Shown here: in pieces, positions 1 to 8,901 of the stretch
How the letters are laid out: the number at the start of each line of letters is the position of its first letter
Numbering within the stretch: position 1 is the stretch's first letter
NCBI RefSeq assembly: GCF_012913485.1
Contig: NZ_CP051774.1
Coordinates: 744,001-808,000, forward strand
Direction of reading: 5' to 3'
Source of the DNA: Luteolibacter luteus
Lineage (GTDB): Bacteria > Verrucomicrobiota > Verrucomicrobiia > Verrucomicrobiales > Akkermansiaceae
DNA: 64,000 nucleotides
Made by a program: the position numbers and the translations under genes
Notes under the pieces: generated by a model
Seen by the model: the letters and a program-made list of their open reading frames with translations, nothing else
The model's database searches: none
Told to the model about the DNA's origin: nothing

Positions 1-1063
1 CCGGCGTTGGAGTGGCAAAGTAACCGGGAGCGGGAGCAGGCCCCGCGATTGTCGTTTCGGCAATCAACTGCGGGCGGATGAAGAAATCGGTCGTATTCGC
101 CTGCCGGTTGAAGCCGTGGATCGCCAGGACATTCTGCCCGCTGGTGAGAAGCCCGAGGCTCTCGGTCACATCGAAGTCCTCGAAAACCTCCGCGGAGGAA
201 TCGACATGGGCCTGGGTCGCAGCACTGTTCCAAGCAAGCGGCGTAAGCGCATTCCTCCGGACCTGGGTACCGCCCGATAGCAGCGGCTGGCCATTGAGCC
301 AGACCGCGAAGCCATCGTCATACTTCATCTGCAGTTTCAGCGATGTCGTCGTAGTCCCCGAGGGCACGTTGAAGGGCACCCGGATGTAACAGGACGGGTT
401 GTTCGCCGTCGTCATCGCCGAGTCCGTATCCCCGCCTCCCCCGATCTGGGTAACATAGTTTACGCCGCCGCTGTCCCGGTCGTAACCGATCCCCAGCGTG
501 GCACTGTTCCAGCCCGCGGGGTTGAAACCCACATTCTTCCAAGTGATCGCCGGATTCGAGGCCGAGGTCGGGACGATCCACTGCGCCGCGGCAGTTTCCG
601 CGACCAGCACCGTTTCCGAGGTGTTGGATGGAGTGCCGTAGGAGATGTCCGCAAACTGGCCTGGATATTCCGGCGAAAAGTGGGAGGCCACCGTATTGCC
701 ATTCGGCCGGATCAGCCCCAGATATTCCCCATCCGCGCTCAGCGAAAAACCGGTGTGGAGGGGCTGCCCTGGAACCCGCTTGTTTTTGCCGGAGGCGAAA
801 ACGACCAAATACCCTCCCGGCGGGATACTCGCAGCGGGAAATCGCCACTTGGTCTTCTCGGCCAAGTTGTCGGTCAAATACCAGTTTGTCAGGTCAGCTG
901 TGACCGCGTCAGGATTGTAAATTTCGATCCAATCCGGGCGATCCCCGTCCTCGTCCCTAATGCCGTTTTGATTGCTCGCACAGAATTCCGAGATGACAGG
1001 ATCAGCCAGGACCGGCTGGGACAGCGCAGGTACAAGGCACAGAGCGGCGAGGAATGAACGCAT
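1..1063 (-). CDS. Lamin-tail-domain (LTD) secreted protein, partial (C-terminus outside window)
   Basis: The reading frame stays open from an ATG at 1063 to the window edge, giving 354 codons with no stop, so the C-terminus is missing. The protein begins with a signal peptide (MRSFLAALCLVPALSQPVLA). A lamin-tail domain follows at about residues 21-125: it opens VISEFCASN, continues with DWIEIYNP, and has a GGYLVVFASGK strand. After it comes a jelly-roll-like stretch of about 200 residues (YDDGFAVWLNG, VLAIHGFN) that in this group often precedes CotH or fibronectin-like modules. Such proteins are exported and occur in many copies in Verrucomicrobiota and Planctomycetota. The substrate and role are unknown. 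The frame and domain are seen directly; export is inferred from the signal peptide. Confidence 0.85.
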   Translation of the reverse strand, partial: MRSFLAALCLVPALSQPVLADPVISEFCASNQNGIRDEDGDRPDWIEIYNPDAVTADLTNWYLTDNLAEKTKWRFPAASIPPGGYLVVFASGKNKRVPGQPLHTGFSLSADGEYLGLIRPNGNTVASHFSPEYPGQFADISYGTPSNTSETVLVAETAAAQWIVPTSASNPAITWKNVGFNPAGWNSATLGIGYDRDSGGVNYVTQIGGGGDTDSAMTTANNPSCYIRVPFNVPSGTTTTSLKLQMKYDDGFAVWLNGQPLLSGGTQVRRNALTPLAWNSAATQAHVDSSAEVFEDFDVTESLGLLTSGQNVLAIHGFNRQANTTDFFIRPQLIAETTIAGPAPAPGYFATPTP

Positions 1064-1108
1064 GGGGTGGGTTTTCCAAGTGAACAGCGGGGGGACGATT
1101 TTACCGGG

Positions 1109-1128
1109 TTGTGACGAGAACGTCACAA
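1109..1128. promoter_or_regulatory. Perfect inverted repeat between LTD gene and xylA
   Basis: TTGTGACG and CGTCACAA form perfect 8-bp arms around an AGAA centre. The site lies between two divergently transcribed genes, 46 bp upstream of the LTD start and 145 bp upstream of the xylA start. No T-run follows, so an operator is more likely than a terminator. A further TGTGACC sits just to its right. Confidence 0.4.
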
Positions 1129-1272
1129 TGTGACCCTAGGTTTAGTTTACCATGACGGCAAGGAGATCGTCTTGTCCCCGGAAACGGTTTGATCGTGGCG
1201 ACACCAAATGCGGAAACATACACAATTCAGTGTTGGACTCGGGGGGCCCACTCACGTATTGCGGTGCCTTCC

Positions 1273-2580
1273 ATGGCATACTTCCCGGACATTCCCAAGA
1301 TCGTCTACGAGGGTTCGAAATCCAAGAATCCGCTCGCCTTCAAACATTACAATCCCGACGAGGTTATCGAAGGGAAAACCATGCGTGATCACATGCGCTT
1401 CGGCGCCGCCTATTGGCACGTGATGCGCAATAGCTTGTCCGACCCCTTCGGCGGCGGTACCGCGGTGACCCCGTGGGACGACCAGTCCGACTCGGTGGAC
1501 AATGCCAAGAAGCGCGCTGACGTATTCTTCGAGTTCCTCGAGAAGATCGATATCGACTACTACTGCTTCCACGACCGCGACATCGCGCCGGAGCTGAATG
1601 ACTTCACCAAGTCCACGGAGGCACTCAATGCCGTGGTGGATCACCTGGCTGGCCTCCAGAAGTCCACCGGCAAGAAGCTTCTCTGGGGCACCGCTTGCCT
1701 CTTCTCCCACGGCCGCTATTCGCAGGGTGCCGGCACCTCTCCGGATGCCCGCGTCTTCGCCTATGCCGCCGCGCAGGTGAAGGCCGCCATGGACGCCACC
1801 CACAAGCTGGGCGGTGAAGGCTACACCTTCTGGGGTGGCCGCGAAGGCTACGCCACTCTGTTGAATACGGACATGAAGCGCGAGCTGGATCACCTCGCCG
1901 CGCTGCTTCACATGGCCGTGGCCTACGCGAAGAAGATCGGCTACACCGGCCAATTCTACATCGAGCCGAAGCCGCGCGAACCCTCCACGCACCAGTACGA
2001 TTCCGATTCCGCTGCCTGCCTGAATTTCCTCCGCCAGTACAACCTGCTGGACCACTTCAAGCTGAACATCGAAACCAACCACGCCACGCTGGCCGGCCAC
2101 ACCATGGAGCACGAGCTCACCGTGGCCCTCGGCTCCAACGCGCTGGGCTCCATCGATGCCAACCAGGGCGACACGCTTCTCGGCTGGGACACCGACCAAT
2201 TCCCGAGCGACCTCTACGGCACCACCAAGGTGATGCTGAAGGTGCTCGAGATGGGCGGCTTCACCACCGGCGGCCTGAACTTCGATGCGAAGCGCCGTCG
2301 TGAGTCGCACGAACCGATCGACCTCTTCTACGCCCACATCGGCGGCATGGACGCCTTCGCCCGCGGCCTCAAGACCGCCGCCGCCATCCGTGCGGACGGA
2401 CGAATCGAGGACTTCGTGAAGGCCCGCTACGCCAGTTGGGACAGTGGCATCGGCCAGCGCATCGAAAGCGGCAGCACCAACTTCGATGAACTGACCGAGT
2501 GGGTGAAGCAAAACGGCGAACCTGTCGTCGCCTCCGGCCGCCAAGAGCTGCTGGAAAACATCCTCAACGAACTTCTGTGA
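1273..2580 (+). CDS. xylA: Xylose isomerase
   Basis: Interconverts D-xylose and D-xylulose (and D-glucose/D-fructose) in the cytoplasm, a TIM-barrel metalloenzyme. The ATG at 1273 gives 435 aa, close to the ~440 of class II enzymes; upstream in-frame codons would add 28 unconserved residues. Visible hallmarks are the catalytic His100 in CFHDRD, WGGREGY near residue 188, the metal-ligand segment [23 protein letters not shown], and GSIDANQGD near residue 292 followed by the Asp pair in GWDTDQFP. No xylB kinase or xylose transporter lies next to it, so it is a stand-alone unit. A strong terminator follows 45 bp after the stop. The inverted repeat at 1109-1128 may regulate it. Confidence 0.97.
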   Translation: MAYFPDIPKIVYEGSKSKNPLAFKHYNPDEVIEGKTMRDHMRFGAAYWHVMRNSLSDPFGGGTAVTPWDDQSDSVDNAKKRADVFFEFLEKIDIDYYCFHDRDIAPELNDFTKSTEALNAVVDHLAGLQKSTGKKLLWGTACLFSHGRYSQGAGTSPDARVFAYAAAQVKAAMDATHKLGGEGYTFWGGREGYATLLNTDMKRELDHLAALLHMAVAYAKKIGYTGQFYIEPKPREPSTHQYDSDSAACLNFLRQYNLLDHFKLNIETNHATLAGHTMEHELTVALGSNALGSIDANQGDTLLGWDTDQFPSDLYGTTKVMLKVLEMGGFTTGGLNFDAKRRRESHEPIDLFYAHIGGMDAFARGLKTAAAIRADGRIEDFVKARYASWDSGIGQRIESGSTNFDELTEWVKQNGEPVVASGRQELLENILNELL

Positions 2581-2625
2581 CTTGCCGCGGGGCGACCCGC
2601 ATCAGGTCACCTTCCAACGGGTGCC

Positions 2626-2663
2626 AAACGGTCCGGCGTGTATGCGCCGGACCGTTTCATTTT
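2626..2663 (+). terminator. Rho-independent terminator after xylA
   Basis: A perfect 13-bp stem, AAACGGTCCGGCG paired with CGCCGGACCGTTT, has a 6-nt loop and is followed by CATTTT. Confidence 0.85.
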
Positions 2664-2886
2664 CCAGTGGAGGTCATGGTGATGCGATCTTTAAGTGCAT
2701 CTAACAAGGCACCGTTCCCTCGCAATCCCGGGAACCATCCCCATCTCCGGACGAGAATAGAACGGAGCCAAAGGACCGCCGGCTTACGGCCCTGCCGGGG
2801 CGCGGTCTTGGCTACCCGCCCAAGCGGTGGCTCACGCCAACCAGCTCATATCAGGCCGCCCCTACGGGACTCAAATCAAGCCTTAC
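2664..2886. other. Intergenic, no gene seen
   Basis: This GC-rich stretch lies between the xylA terminator and the phoU stop. It carries short inverted pieces such as CCGCCGGC and GCCGGGGCG but no coding pattern, RNA gene or promoter that I can support. Confidence 0.5.
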
Positions 2887-3603
2887 TCACTCCGCCGACA
2901 CCTCTTCCTCCTCGCTCGGAGGACGATTGTGCCGGTCGTAGCGAATGTCGCGGTTCTGATCGAGGAACACTGCGTCTTCCCCGATGTTCTTCGCGAGATC
3001 GCCGATCCGCTCCAAAGACCGGGCCACGAAAATCAGGTGAAGGAAATCCTCGGCCCGATCTCCCCCCTCCTCCAGCCGGGCGCTGAAGGTGGCGACCAGG
3101 CGCTTATGCATCTTGTCGAGCTCCTTGTCCTTCAACTGCAGGGACTGGCCGAGCTCGGCATTCCTGTCCGTATAGGCGGAAAGGGCATCGCGCATCTGCT
3201 GGTCGGCGAGCGCATAGAGCGGCTCCAAGAAGCTGACCTCCGCGCACTCCGGCCGGGCGAGCATCTTGCGAGCCCGCTTGGCGATATTGGTGGCGTGATC
3301 TGAGACGCGTTCCAGATTCGCTGCGACCTTCATCGAAGTGATCACTTGGCGCAAATCGCTTGCCACCGGGTGGAAGCGGACCAGCGTTTCCATGCCAAGG
3401 CGGTCGATGCGCAGTTCTGCCTCGTCCACTTCATCATCATCCGCAATCGCCGCCTTGCAGCGTTCAAGGTCGCGGTTGAGAAGGCCCTGCATGGCGCGCT
3501 CCAGGTTGAGACGGGCCTGACCGGCCATGGCGATGACCTCGTTGCGAAGATTGGCGAAGGCCTGATCGAACTCGCGGAGAATATGTGGGGTATCCGAGTG
3601 CAT
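2887..3603 (-). CDS. phoU: Phosphate signalling complex protein PhoU
   Basis: A 238-aa all-helical protein with the usual two PhoU repeats. The repeat signatures, a Leu-Glu-Arg-(hydrophobic)-x-Asp-x-(Ala/Thr)-xx-Ile-Ala pattern, appear as NLERVSDHATNIAKRA (about residues 95-110) and SLERIGDLAKNIGED (about residues 195-210). These acidic residues bind metal in the family. PhoU links the Pst transporter to the PhoR/PhoB sensor and dampens the Pho response when phosphate is plentiful. It starts 10 nt after pstB ends, so the two are one operon. The 3' end is acidic (PPSEEEEVSAE). No phoB/phoR gene is in the window. Confidence 0.95.
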   Translation of the reverse strand: MHSDTPHILREFDQAFANLRNEVIAMAGQARLNLERAMQGLLNRDLERCKAAIADDDEVDEAELRIDRLGMETLVRFHPVASDLRQVITSMKVAANLERVSDHATNIAKRARKMLARPECAEVSFLEPLYALADQQMRDALSAYTDRNAELGQSLQLKDKELDKMHKRLVATFSARLEEGGDRAEDFLHLIFVARSLERIGDLAKNIGEDAVFLDQNRDIRYDRHNRPPSEEEEVSAE

Positions 3604-3613
3604 GGGTGGGGAA

Positions 3614-4474
3614 TCAACCGAAACGGCCGCTAATGTAGTCGAGCGTGCGCTTGTGCGTGGGGTTTTCGAAGATCTTGCGGGTGTTGTCGTACTCCACCAT
3701 TTCCCCGAGATAAAAGAAAGCCGTACGATCCGACACTCTTGTCGCCTGTTGCATGTTGTGCGTCACGATCACAATCGTGTAGTGATCGCGGAGCCCGAGG
3801 ATCAGGTCCTCCACATGGGCGGTGGCGATCGGGTCCAGCGCCGAGCACGGCTCATCCATCAGGATGATCTCAGGATCCACCGCGATGGTGCGGGCGATAC
3901 ACAGGCGCTGCTGCTGGCCGCCGGAAAGACCGGTGGCGATGTCATTGAGGCGGTCCTTCACCTCGTCCCAGAGTGCGGCGCGCCGCAGGGATTTCTCCAC
4001 GATCTCGTCCAGTGCGGCCTTCTTGTTCTCCCCGAGGGTCCGGGGACCATAGGCCACGTTGTCGTAAATGCTCCGTGGAAAGGGATTGTACTTCTGGAAC
4101 ACCATCCCCACGTGACGGCGGAGTTGGACCGGATCGATCGATTTGTCGGCAATGTTCGCCCCCTCGATAATGATCGAGCCCTTCGTCACCCGGGCACCGG
4201 GGACGAGGTCGTTCATCCGGTTGAAGCAGCGCAGGAGGGTCGTCTTACCACAGCCGGAAGGACCGATAAAGGCCACCACTTCATTGGCCGGGACATCCAA
4301 CGTGACGTCCTTAAGAACTTTCTTATCCCCGTAGCTGAAATCCACTCCCTTGACTTGGATGGCGGGGATCCCGGCGGGAGCCGGGGCATCGGCGGCGGGC
4401 GGCGCAGGGTGTTCGTGCGTCATCGGCGGGGTCGTCGGCCGTCTGCGCGGCGGGGCTTCGGTTACCAGTGACAT
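3614..4474 (-). CDS. pstB: Phosphate ABC transporter ATP-binding protein PstB
   Basis: Cytoplasmic ATPase of the high-affinity phosphate importer. It shows the Walker A motif GPSGCGKTT, a Q-loop (VFQKYNPFP, typical of PstB), the ABC signature LSGGQQQR, Walker [13 protein letters not shown] and the switch His in VTHNMQQA. The C-terminus [11 protein letters not shown] is the classic PstB ending. The start is uncertain: ATG 4474 gives 286 aa, ATG 4423 gives 269 aa, nearer the family length. The in-frame extension upstream of 4474 is antisense to the DUF47 gene and was discarded. phoU follows directly, but pstS, pstC and pstA are not adjacent; a divergent Pit system lies upstream instead. Confidence 0.95.
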   Translation of the reverse strand: MSLVTEAPPRRRPTTPPMTHEHPAPPAADAPAPAGIPAIQVKGVDFSYGDKKVLKDVTLDVPANEVVAFIGPSGCGKTTLLRCFNRMNDLVPGARVTKGSIIIEGANIADKSIDPVQLRRHVGMVFQKYNPFPRSIYDNVAYGPRTLGENKKAALDEIVEKSLRRAALWDEVKDRLNDIATGLSGGQQQRLCIARTIAVDPEIILMDEPCSALDPIATAHVEDLILGLRDHYTIVIVTHNMQQATRVSDRTAFFYLGEMVEYDNTRKIFENPTHKRTLDYISGRFG

Positions 4475-4598
4475 AGCGGATTGTAAAGGTCTCCCGCCCC
4501 GCGGCAACGGGCGGCAGAGGCAATCTGTCAGGGAATTCGAACGGCGCGGCTTGCCACGTGTGACGTTTTCGCCACAAATCGCGCCCGGAAAACTTCCC

Positions 4599-5225
4599 AT
4601 GATCTCCATCCAACGCCTGTTCGGCAAAGAGGACCGCTTCTTCGACCTGCTCATCGCCAGCGCCGAGGAGGCGCGCCAGAGCATCATCGGCCTCACCCAC
4701 ATCCTCCGCCACGAGAAGGCCCCCTCTCTCGGCGAATTCGCGGAGGTCCGCAAAAAGGACAAGGCGATCACCCAGGAAATCAGCGACCTGCTGGTTAAAT
4801 CTTTCGTCACCGCGCTTGAGCGTGAGGACATCGAGGCTCTCTCCACCGCCCTCTACAAGATCCCCAAGACCGTGGAGAAATTCGTCGAGCGCTATCTGAT
4901 CTCACAGGAAAAGGTCGCCAGCACGGACTTCAATACTCACGCCAAGATGCTCGATGAGGCAACCGGTCTCGTCGTCGAGATGATCCATGCCCTCCGCAAG
5001 GGCATGGATATTGTGAAGATGAAGGAATTGAACGACCGCATGCAGCAGATCGAGGGCGATGCCGACAAGCTGATGGTCGACTGTCTGAAGGATCTCTACA
5101 GCGGCAAATACGACACCCTGCTCGTGGTGATCGTCTCCAATCTCTACGACCTGTTGGAGAAGGTCTTCGACCGTTGCCGCGATGTCGGCAATGTCGCGAA
5201 ACAGATCGCCTACAAGAACTCCTGA
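4599..5225 (+). CDS. DUF47 family Pit accessory protein (PhoU-like)
   Basis: A 208-aa helical protein of the DUF47/YkaA family, distantly related to PhoU. The ATG at 4599 was chosen because the sequence from [18 protein letters not shown] matches the start of the family; the in-frame stretch upstream overlaps the pstB promoter. Members occur next to PiT permeases and are thought to regulate or assist them. Here the gene ends only 10 nt before the PiT gene, so the pair is an operon. Acidic clusters ([25 protein letters not shown]) resemble the metal-binding helices of PhoU. The divergent neighbour is pstB-phoU, so phosphate control of both is plausible but not shown. Confidence 0.92.
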   Translation: MISIQRLFGKEDRFFDLLIASAEEARQSIIGLTHILRHEKAPSLGEFAEVRKKDKAITQEISDLLVKSFVTALEREDIEALSTALYKIPKTVEKFVERYLISQEKVASTDFNTHAKMLDEATGLVVEMIHALRKGMDIVKMKELNDRMQQIEGDADKLMVDCLKDLYSGKYDTLLVVIVSNLYDLLEKVFDRCRDVGNVAKQIAYKNS

Positions 5226-5235
5226 AGCGCCGCTC

Positions 5236-6690
5236 ATGACGCTTATCCTTGTCGTCATCCTCGTCGCGCTCGCCTTCGAGTTCATCAACGGCTTCCACGA
5301 TACGGCGAACTCCATCGCCACCGTGGTTTCCACGAAGGTGCTCACGCCGCGCCAAGCCATCATGATGGCGGCGGTGACAAACCTCATCGGTGCCCTCGTC
5401 GGTCACGCGGTCGCGAAGACGGTTTCCTCCGGCTTGGTGGACTCCCAGTTCGTGACTACCTCCACAATCATTTGCGCCCTCTTCGGCGGCATCGTGTGGA
5501 ATCTGCTCACCTGGTGGTTCGGCCTTCCTTCCAGCTCCACTCACGCGCTGGTCGGCGGCCTCTGCGGCGCGACGCTGGCAAATGCCCAGAACAACTTCGG
5601 GGCCATCATCTGGTCCCAAGAGAAGCTGAAGGACGGCAAGATCGTGATGGAAGGCGTCTATCACAAGGTCATCATCCCGATGATGGGCTCTCCGATCATC
5701 GGCCTGGTCGGCGGCTTCATCGTCATGACCATCCTCTACGCGCTGCTCCGCAACGCGCGTCCCATGTGGGTGAACCGCTTCTTCGGACGCGCTCAAATTT
5801 TCAGCGCCGGCTACATGGGCTTCGCCCACGGTCTCGCGGACGCGCAGAAGACCATGGGCATCATCACACTCGCCTTGGTCACCGCCACCACGGCGGGTTC
5901 TTTCGAAGCTCTGCCGAAATGGCTCGGTTTCCTGAAGATGGAAAAGACGCCCGCCGCCGAGCAGCTCCTGCTGACCGTGATGGACGGCAAGCACACGCTT
6001 GAGACCGCAGCGAAGCTGGAGGAAGAAGGCTTCAAGATGCGCTCCGGTGAATTCCGCGAGGCCTTCCTCTCCATGGCCGCGGAAGTCCACGAAGACCTCG
6101 GCGATGCCGCCGGCGCCGAGCGCACGCGTGCGGACGTCAAGGAAGACTACGATGCGAACGTAGCCCGCGAGAAAGCCCGTATCCTGCCAAAGGTGCCGAT
6201 CCTCGGCCCGATGGTCGCGGCAAAGCCGACCGATTGGATAAAGGCGCTCGATGACGTTCAGGAAAAAGCGGAGAAGGACGGCAAGCAGCCTCTTCCTTCG
6301 ATGGCTGGCAAGGTTCGCGAACTGGCTCCCGATGTCCCGGCTTGGATCAAGGTGGTCTGCGCGCTCGTGATGGCCGCAGGAACCTCGGCTGGTGGCTGGC
6401 GCATCATCAAGACCATGGGCCATAAGATGGTAAAGCTGCAGCCCGTCCACGGCTTCGCCGCGGAAACCACGGCCGCCACCCTGCTCGCCGTGACCGGAAA
6501 GCTCGGCATGACCGTCTCCACCACTCACGCCATCACCACCGCCATCATGGGCGTCGGTGCCACCAAACGCTTCAGCGCGATCGATATGAAGATCGTGAAG
6601 AAGATCCTCGGAGCATGGATCCTTACCCTCCCCGCCGCAGGTGGCGTTGCCTACATCTCGATGTGGCTCTGGCTGAAGGTAGCGGGGTAA
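5236..6690 (+). CDS. PiT family inorganic phosphate transporter
   Basis: Low-affinity phosphate (metal-phosphate) symporter of the inner membrane, 484 aa. The two inverted PiT signatures are present: FINGFHDTANSIAT near residue 15 and VHGFAAETTAA near residue 402. The paired re-entrant segments are GLPSSSTHALVGG and VSTTHAITTAIMG. A hydrophilic loop of about 130 residues (roughly 225-365, rich in Glu, Lys and Ala) separates the two halves. The start is ATG 5236, because the earlier in-frame codons overlap the DUF47 gene. It is translated right behind DUF47. The C-terminus ends in a membrane helix (AYISMWLWLKVAG). Confidence 0.93.
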   Translation: MTLILVVILVALAFEFINGFHDTANSIATVVSTKVLTPRQAIMMAAVTNLIGALVGHAVAKTVSSGLVDSQFVTTSTIICALFGGIVWNLLTWWFGLPSSSTHALVGGLCGATLANAQNNFGAIIWSQEKLKDGKIVMEGVYHKVIIPMMGSPIIGLVGGFIVMTILYALLRNARPMWVNRFFGRAQIFSAGYMGFAHGLADAQKTMGIITLALVTATTAGSFEALPKWLGFLKMEKTPAAEQLLLTVMDGKHTLETAAKLEEEGFKMRSGEFREAFLSMAAEVHEDLGDAAGAERTRADVKEDYDANVAREKARILPKVPILGPMVAAKPTDWIKALDDVQEKAEKDGKQPLPSMAGKVRELAPDVPAWIKVVCALVMAAGTSAGGWRIIKTMGHKMVKLQPVHGFAAETTAATLLAVTGKLGMTVSTTHAITTAIMGVGATKRFSAIDMKIVKKILGAWILTLPAAGGVAYISMWLWLKVAG

Positions 6691-6879
6691 TGATGTGCCT
6701 CAGGTCGAGCTAGGGCGCCCCAATATCGGATGCCACTCCTGCGACTCGGGTAACACCTCGCTTCACCCGCATCCGGCGGTCTACTGCACGCGGCGCAGAA
6801 GCGACCGTCGGCATTTCGTCAGTTCGAGATATCTCCATATCTACGATGCGAGCCGTCGCCTCATCATCCACCAAAACAA

Positions 6880-6905
6880 AAACGCGCCGCGCAGGCGGAG
6901 CGTTT
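6880..6905 (-). terminator. Terminator of tRNA-Thr
   Basis: Read on the minus strand, AAACGCTCCGCC pairs with GCGGCGCGTTT around a short loop with one mismatch, then runs into TTGTTTTGG. It lies 15 nt beyond the 3' end of the tRNA. Confidence 0.6.
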
Positions 6906-6920
6906 GGCATGGAAAAATGG

Positions 6921-6995
6921 TGGAGCCGCTGGTCGGATTTGAACCGACGACCTGCTCATTACGAATGAGCTGCTCTACCCCTGAGCTACAGCGGC
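6921..6995 (-). tRNA. tRNA-Thr (anticodon CGT)
   Basis: This is a 75-nt cloverleaf with an encoded CCA end. The acceptor GCCGCTG pairs perfectly with CAGCGGC. The D arm is GCTCAGGGGTAGAGC, the anticodon stem GCTCA/TGAGC holds loop TTCGTAA, and the T arm is GTCGG-TTCAAAT-CCGAC. Anticodon CGT reads ACG (Thr). Confidence 0.97.
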
Positions 6996-7087
6996 GGGTT
7001 CCTTTGCAGGACGGGCGGGAATGAACCAGAGAGGAGACCTTCCGGCAAGCGGGATTTCCAAGAGAAAACAGGACTCCCCTACATTCG

Positions 7088-7124
7088 AAAAGGAAGCCCG
7101 GCTATCCGCTGGGGACGCCGGGCT
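7088..7124 (-). terminator. Terminator after ndk
   Basis: On the minus strand AGCCCGGC pairs with GCCGGGCT across a 14-nt loop and is followed by TCCTTTTCG. It lies 41 nt past the ndk stop. Confidence 0.65.
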
Positions 7125-7164
7125 CCGTAAAATCGGGCGGAAACGGGCATCTTGCCCGCCTTGA

Positions 7165-7596
7165 TCAGAAGACCTCGCCTTCCTTGAAGAAGCGCTTGAT
7201 CTCGGCAGCGGCCGCTTCGACGCCATCGGAGGCGTGGCAGACGTTGCGCATCTTGGCGTCGCCTTCCTTGTCACCGAAGTCGCCGCGGATGGTGCCTGCG
7301 GCAGCCGCCTTCGAATCCGTCGGGCCGAGCAGGTCGCGCACGCGGGCGATCACGTCTTCGCCTTCGAGGGCCAGCGCTACCACCGGGCTCTCCTGCATGA
7401 AATCACGCACGGAGGGGAAGAAGGGCTTGTCCGCGATGTGCGAATAGTGGTCTGCCAGAAGCTCGTCGCTCAGATAGAGCATCTTCATGCCACGGATCTT
7501 GAAGCCTTCCTTCTCGAAGCGGTTAAGAACGGTGCCGACGAGTCCCTTGGACACGGCATCGGGTTTGAAAAGAATCAGGGTGGTCTCGAGGGCCAT
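7165..7596 (-). CDS. ndk: Nucleoside diphosphate kinase
   Basis: Transfers the gamma-phosphate of ATP to NDPs through a phospho-histidine. It is 143 aa, the usual bacterial length, from the ATG at 7596 (METTL-like start, MALETTLILFKPDAV). The active-site His121 sits in NVCHASD, matching the family NxxHxSD pattern. FKPDAV and TDSKAAAAGTIRGDFG are the nucleotide-binding segments. The 46 in-frame codons upstream are not conserved in appearance and were left out. It stands alone, between a tRNA and a methyltransferase gene, with its own terminator. Confidence 0.97.
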   Translation of the reverse strand: MALETTLILFKPDAVSKGLVGTVLNRFEKEGFKIRGMKMLYLSDELLADHYSHIADKPFFPSVRDFMQESPVVALALEGEDVIARVRDLLGPTDSKAAAAGTIRGDFGDKEGDAKMRNVCHASDGVEAAAAEIKRFFKEGEVF

Positions 7597-7726
7597 GCGC
7601 GGGAGGTAGGCGGGCGGCGGCAGGCTGGCAAGCCTTTTGGTAGCAAGGCCCGGAGGATGTTTCCAATTCCCCGCCAACCTGCTTTCCCCGATAGAAACGG
7701 GCATCTCCGGACGGTGCCGAGGATAC

Positions 7727-8326
7727 TTAAGCAAGGTTTATCACCGCGGACTGCGGGCAGACCTTCTTCCGCACCAAAATCAAAAACGGAGCTGGTCTCA
7801 AGGTTCCCTCTCTCCGGGCTACTTCCACGTCATAAAGCGAAGCGTCCAGATCCCGCACCCAAGCCAGCACCGCCTCGCTCTCTTCATCCCCACCGGCATG
7901 GCCGGGATAGCACACCATTGCCAACAGGCCCCCGGCCCTCAGCGCATCGAGCGCCTGCCGGGTCGCCGAAAGTGTCTCCTCCCGCAACGTGATCACCGCA
8001 TGGTCGCCCCCGGGTAGATAGCCAAGATTGAAAACCACGGCCGCTACCGACCCGATATCCACATCCCGCGACAGGCGTGCGTGAGAGCCCTGGATCAAGG
8101 TCACACGCTTTTCCAAACCCACCGCCTCGAGACGAGACCTCGTCGAGGCAATCGCTTCCGCCTGGATGTCATAAGCGATCACCCGGCCGCTTTCGCCCAC
8201 CTGCTCCGCCAGAAAGACCGTGTCGTGGCCGTTCCCCGCCGTCGCATCGATCGCTAGATCACCGGGACGGATCACCTCTGCCAGTTCCCGGTGGGCTCTC
8301 GCAGTCGGTCGTTCGGGCGCGCTCAT
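7727..8326 (-). CDS. mnmM: YtqB/MnmM-like SAM-dependent tRNA methyltransferase
   Basis: A 199-aa class I methyltransferase. The SAM site is LAIDATAGNGHDTVFLA (about residues 25-41), and the family-specific motif FNLGYLPGGDH lies near residue 105. Both match the YtqB/MnmM family, whose B. subtilis member methylates the wobble uridine of tRNA to the mnm5 form. The start is ATG 8326, whose ATGA overlaps the stop of the upstream membrane protein gene, so the two are translationally coupled. The assignment to MnmM activity is by family only. No mnmE/mnmG lies nearby. Confidence 0.85.
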   Translation of the reverse strand: MSAPERPTARAHRELAEVIRPGDLAIDATAGNGHDTVFLAEQVGESGRVIAYDIQAEAIASTRSRLEAVGLEKRVTLIQGSHARLSRDVDIGSVAAVVFNLGYLPGGDHAVITLREETLSATRQALDALRAGGLLAMVCYPGHAGGDEESEAVLAWVRDLDASLYDVEVARREGTLRPAPFLILVRKKVCPQSAVINLA

Positions 8327-8742
8327 GGACGACCAGTGTCCGCTGGCGGAGGATCCATCTGCAAGCCCCGCGGGACGAGAGCCACACAGATCCGCTGAAA
8401 AACGACCACCGCGACACAAGCCGCGACGCCGCTTAACAACTGCCTCATCTCTGTAGGAAAGAGCAGGATGAATCCCTTCCCCTTGATCAGCGAGGAGTAG
8501 CTGGAAACACAAAACGGAAACAGAAACAGCCGGAACTTCGTCCAGCCATCCATCGCCTGCCCCGGCACCTTCGTCGCAAAGATCAGCGCGATTCCGATCA
8601 GCGCCGAGATCCCTAGCGCCGTGAACCAGATCAAGGGCGACGGCTCGAAATGAAACGGAACAATTGTTAGATACCACGCGAGATAACACCAGAGCACCAG
8701 TTTCGGTGTTCTCAGGTTCGCGAAATAGTTCAACACTCGCAT
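8323..8742 (-). CDS. Small integral membrane protein, unknown function
   Basis: A 139-aa protein with about four hydrophobic helices: LVLWCYLAWYLTIVPF, LIWFTALGISALIGIALIFA, FRLFLFPFCVSSYSSLI and LLSGVAACVAVVVFQ. Several Trp and Tyr residues sit near helix ends. It overlaps the following methyltransferase by 4 nt (ATGA), so they form an operon. I do not recognise the family. The start at 8742 is the first ATG after the divergent AraC promoter region. Confidence 0.75.
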   Translation of the reverse strand: MRVLNYFANLRTPKLVLWCYLAWYLTIVPFHFEPSPLIWFTALGISALIGIALIFATKVPGQAMDGWTKFRLFLFPFCVSSYSSLIKGKGFILLFPTEMRQLLSGVAACVAVVVFQRICVALVPRGLQMDPPPADTGRP

Positions 8743-8816
8743 CGGCAGCCGCAGGATTCATCCCTATCAGCCGGCGACAACCCGAAATTCGGGCTTCTCC
8801 CCGCCAAATTCCGCGG

Positions 8817-8852
8817 CGCGTTCTGCAAGTGCTTTGACGCGTCCTGCAAGTG
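8817..8852. promoter_or_regulatory. 21-bp-spaced direct repeat, candidate AraC-type operator
   Basis: The 15-mer CGCGTTCTGCAAGTG at 8817-8831 recurs with one mismatch as CGCGTCCTGCAAGTG at 8838-8852. The offset is exactly 21 bp, two helical turns, as is usual for AraC-family half-sites. It lies 50 bp upstream of the AraC gene, in the divergent intergenic region. Confidence 0.6.
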
Positions 8853-8901
8853 ACAGTGCCCGCTTCCGCGCTACCTTGGCACCAGCACCGGGACGCCAAA
8901 A

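Noticed and set aside
1252-2544. 430-codon open frame opposite xylA
   Set aside because: Antisense shadow; the + strand frame is a complete xylose isomerase.
4930-6528. 532-codon open frame opposite DUF47/PiT
   Set aside because: Antisense shadow of two well-supported genes; Arg/His-rich composition and no domain.
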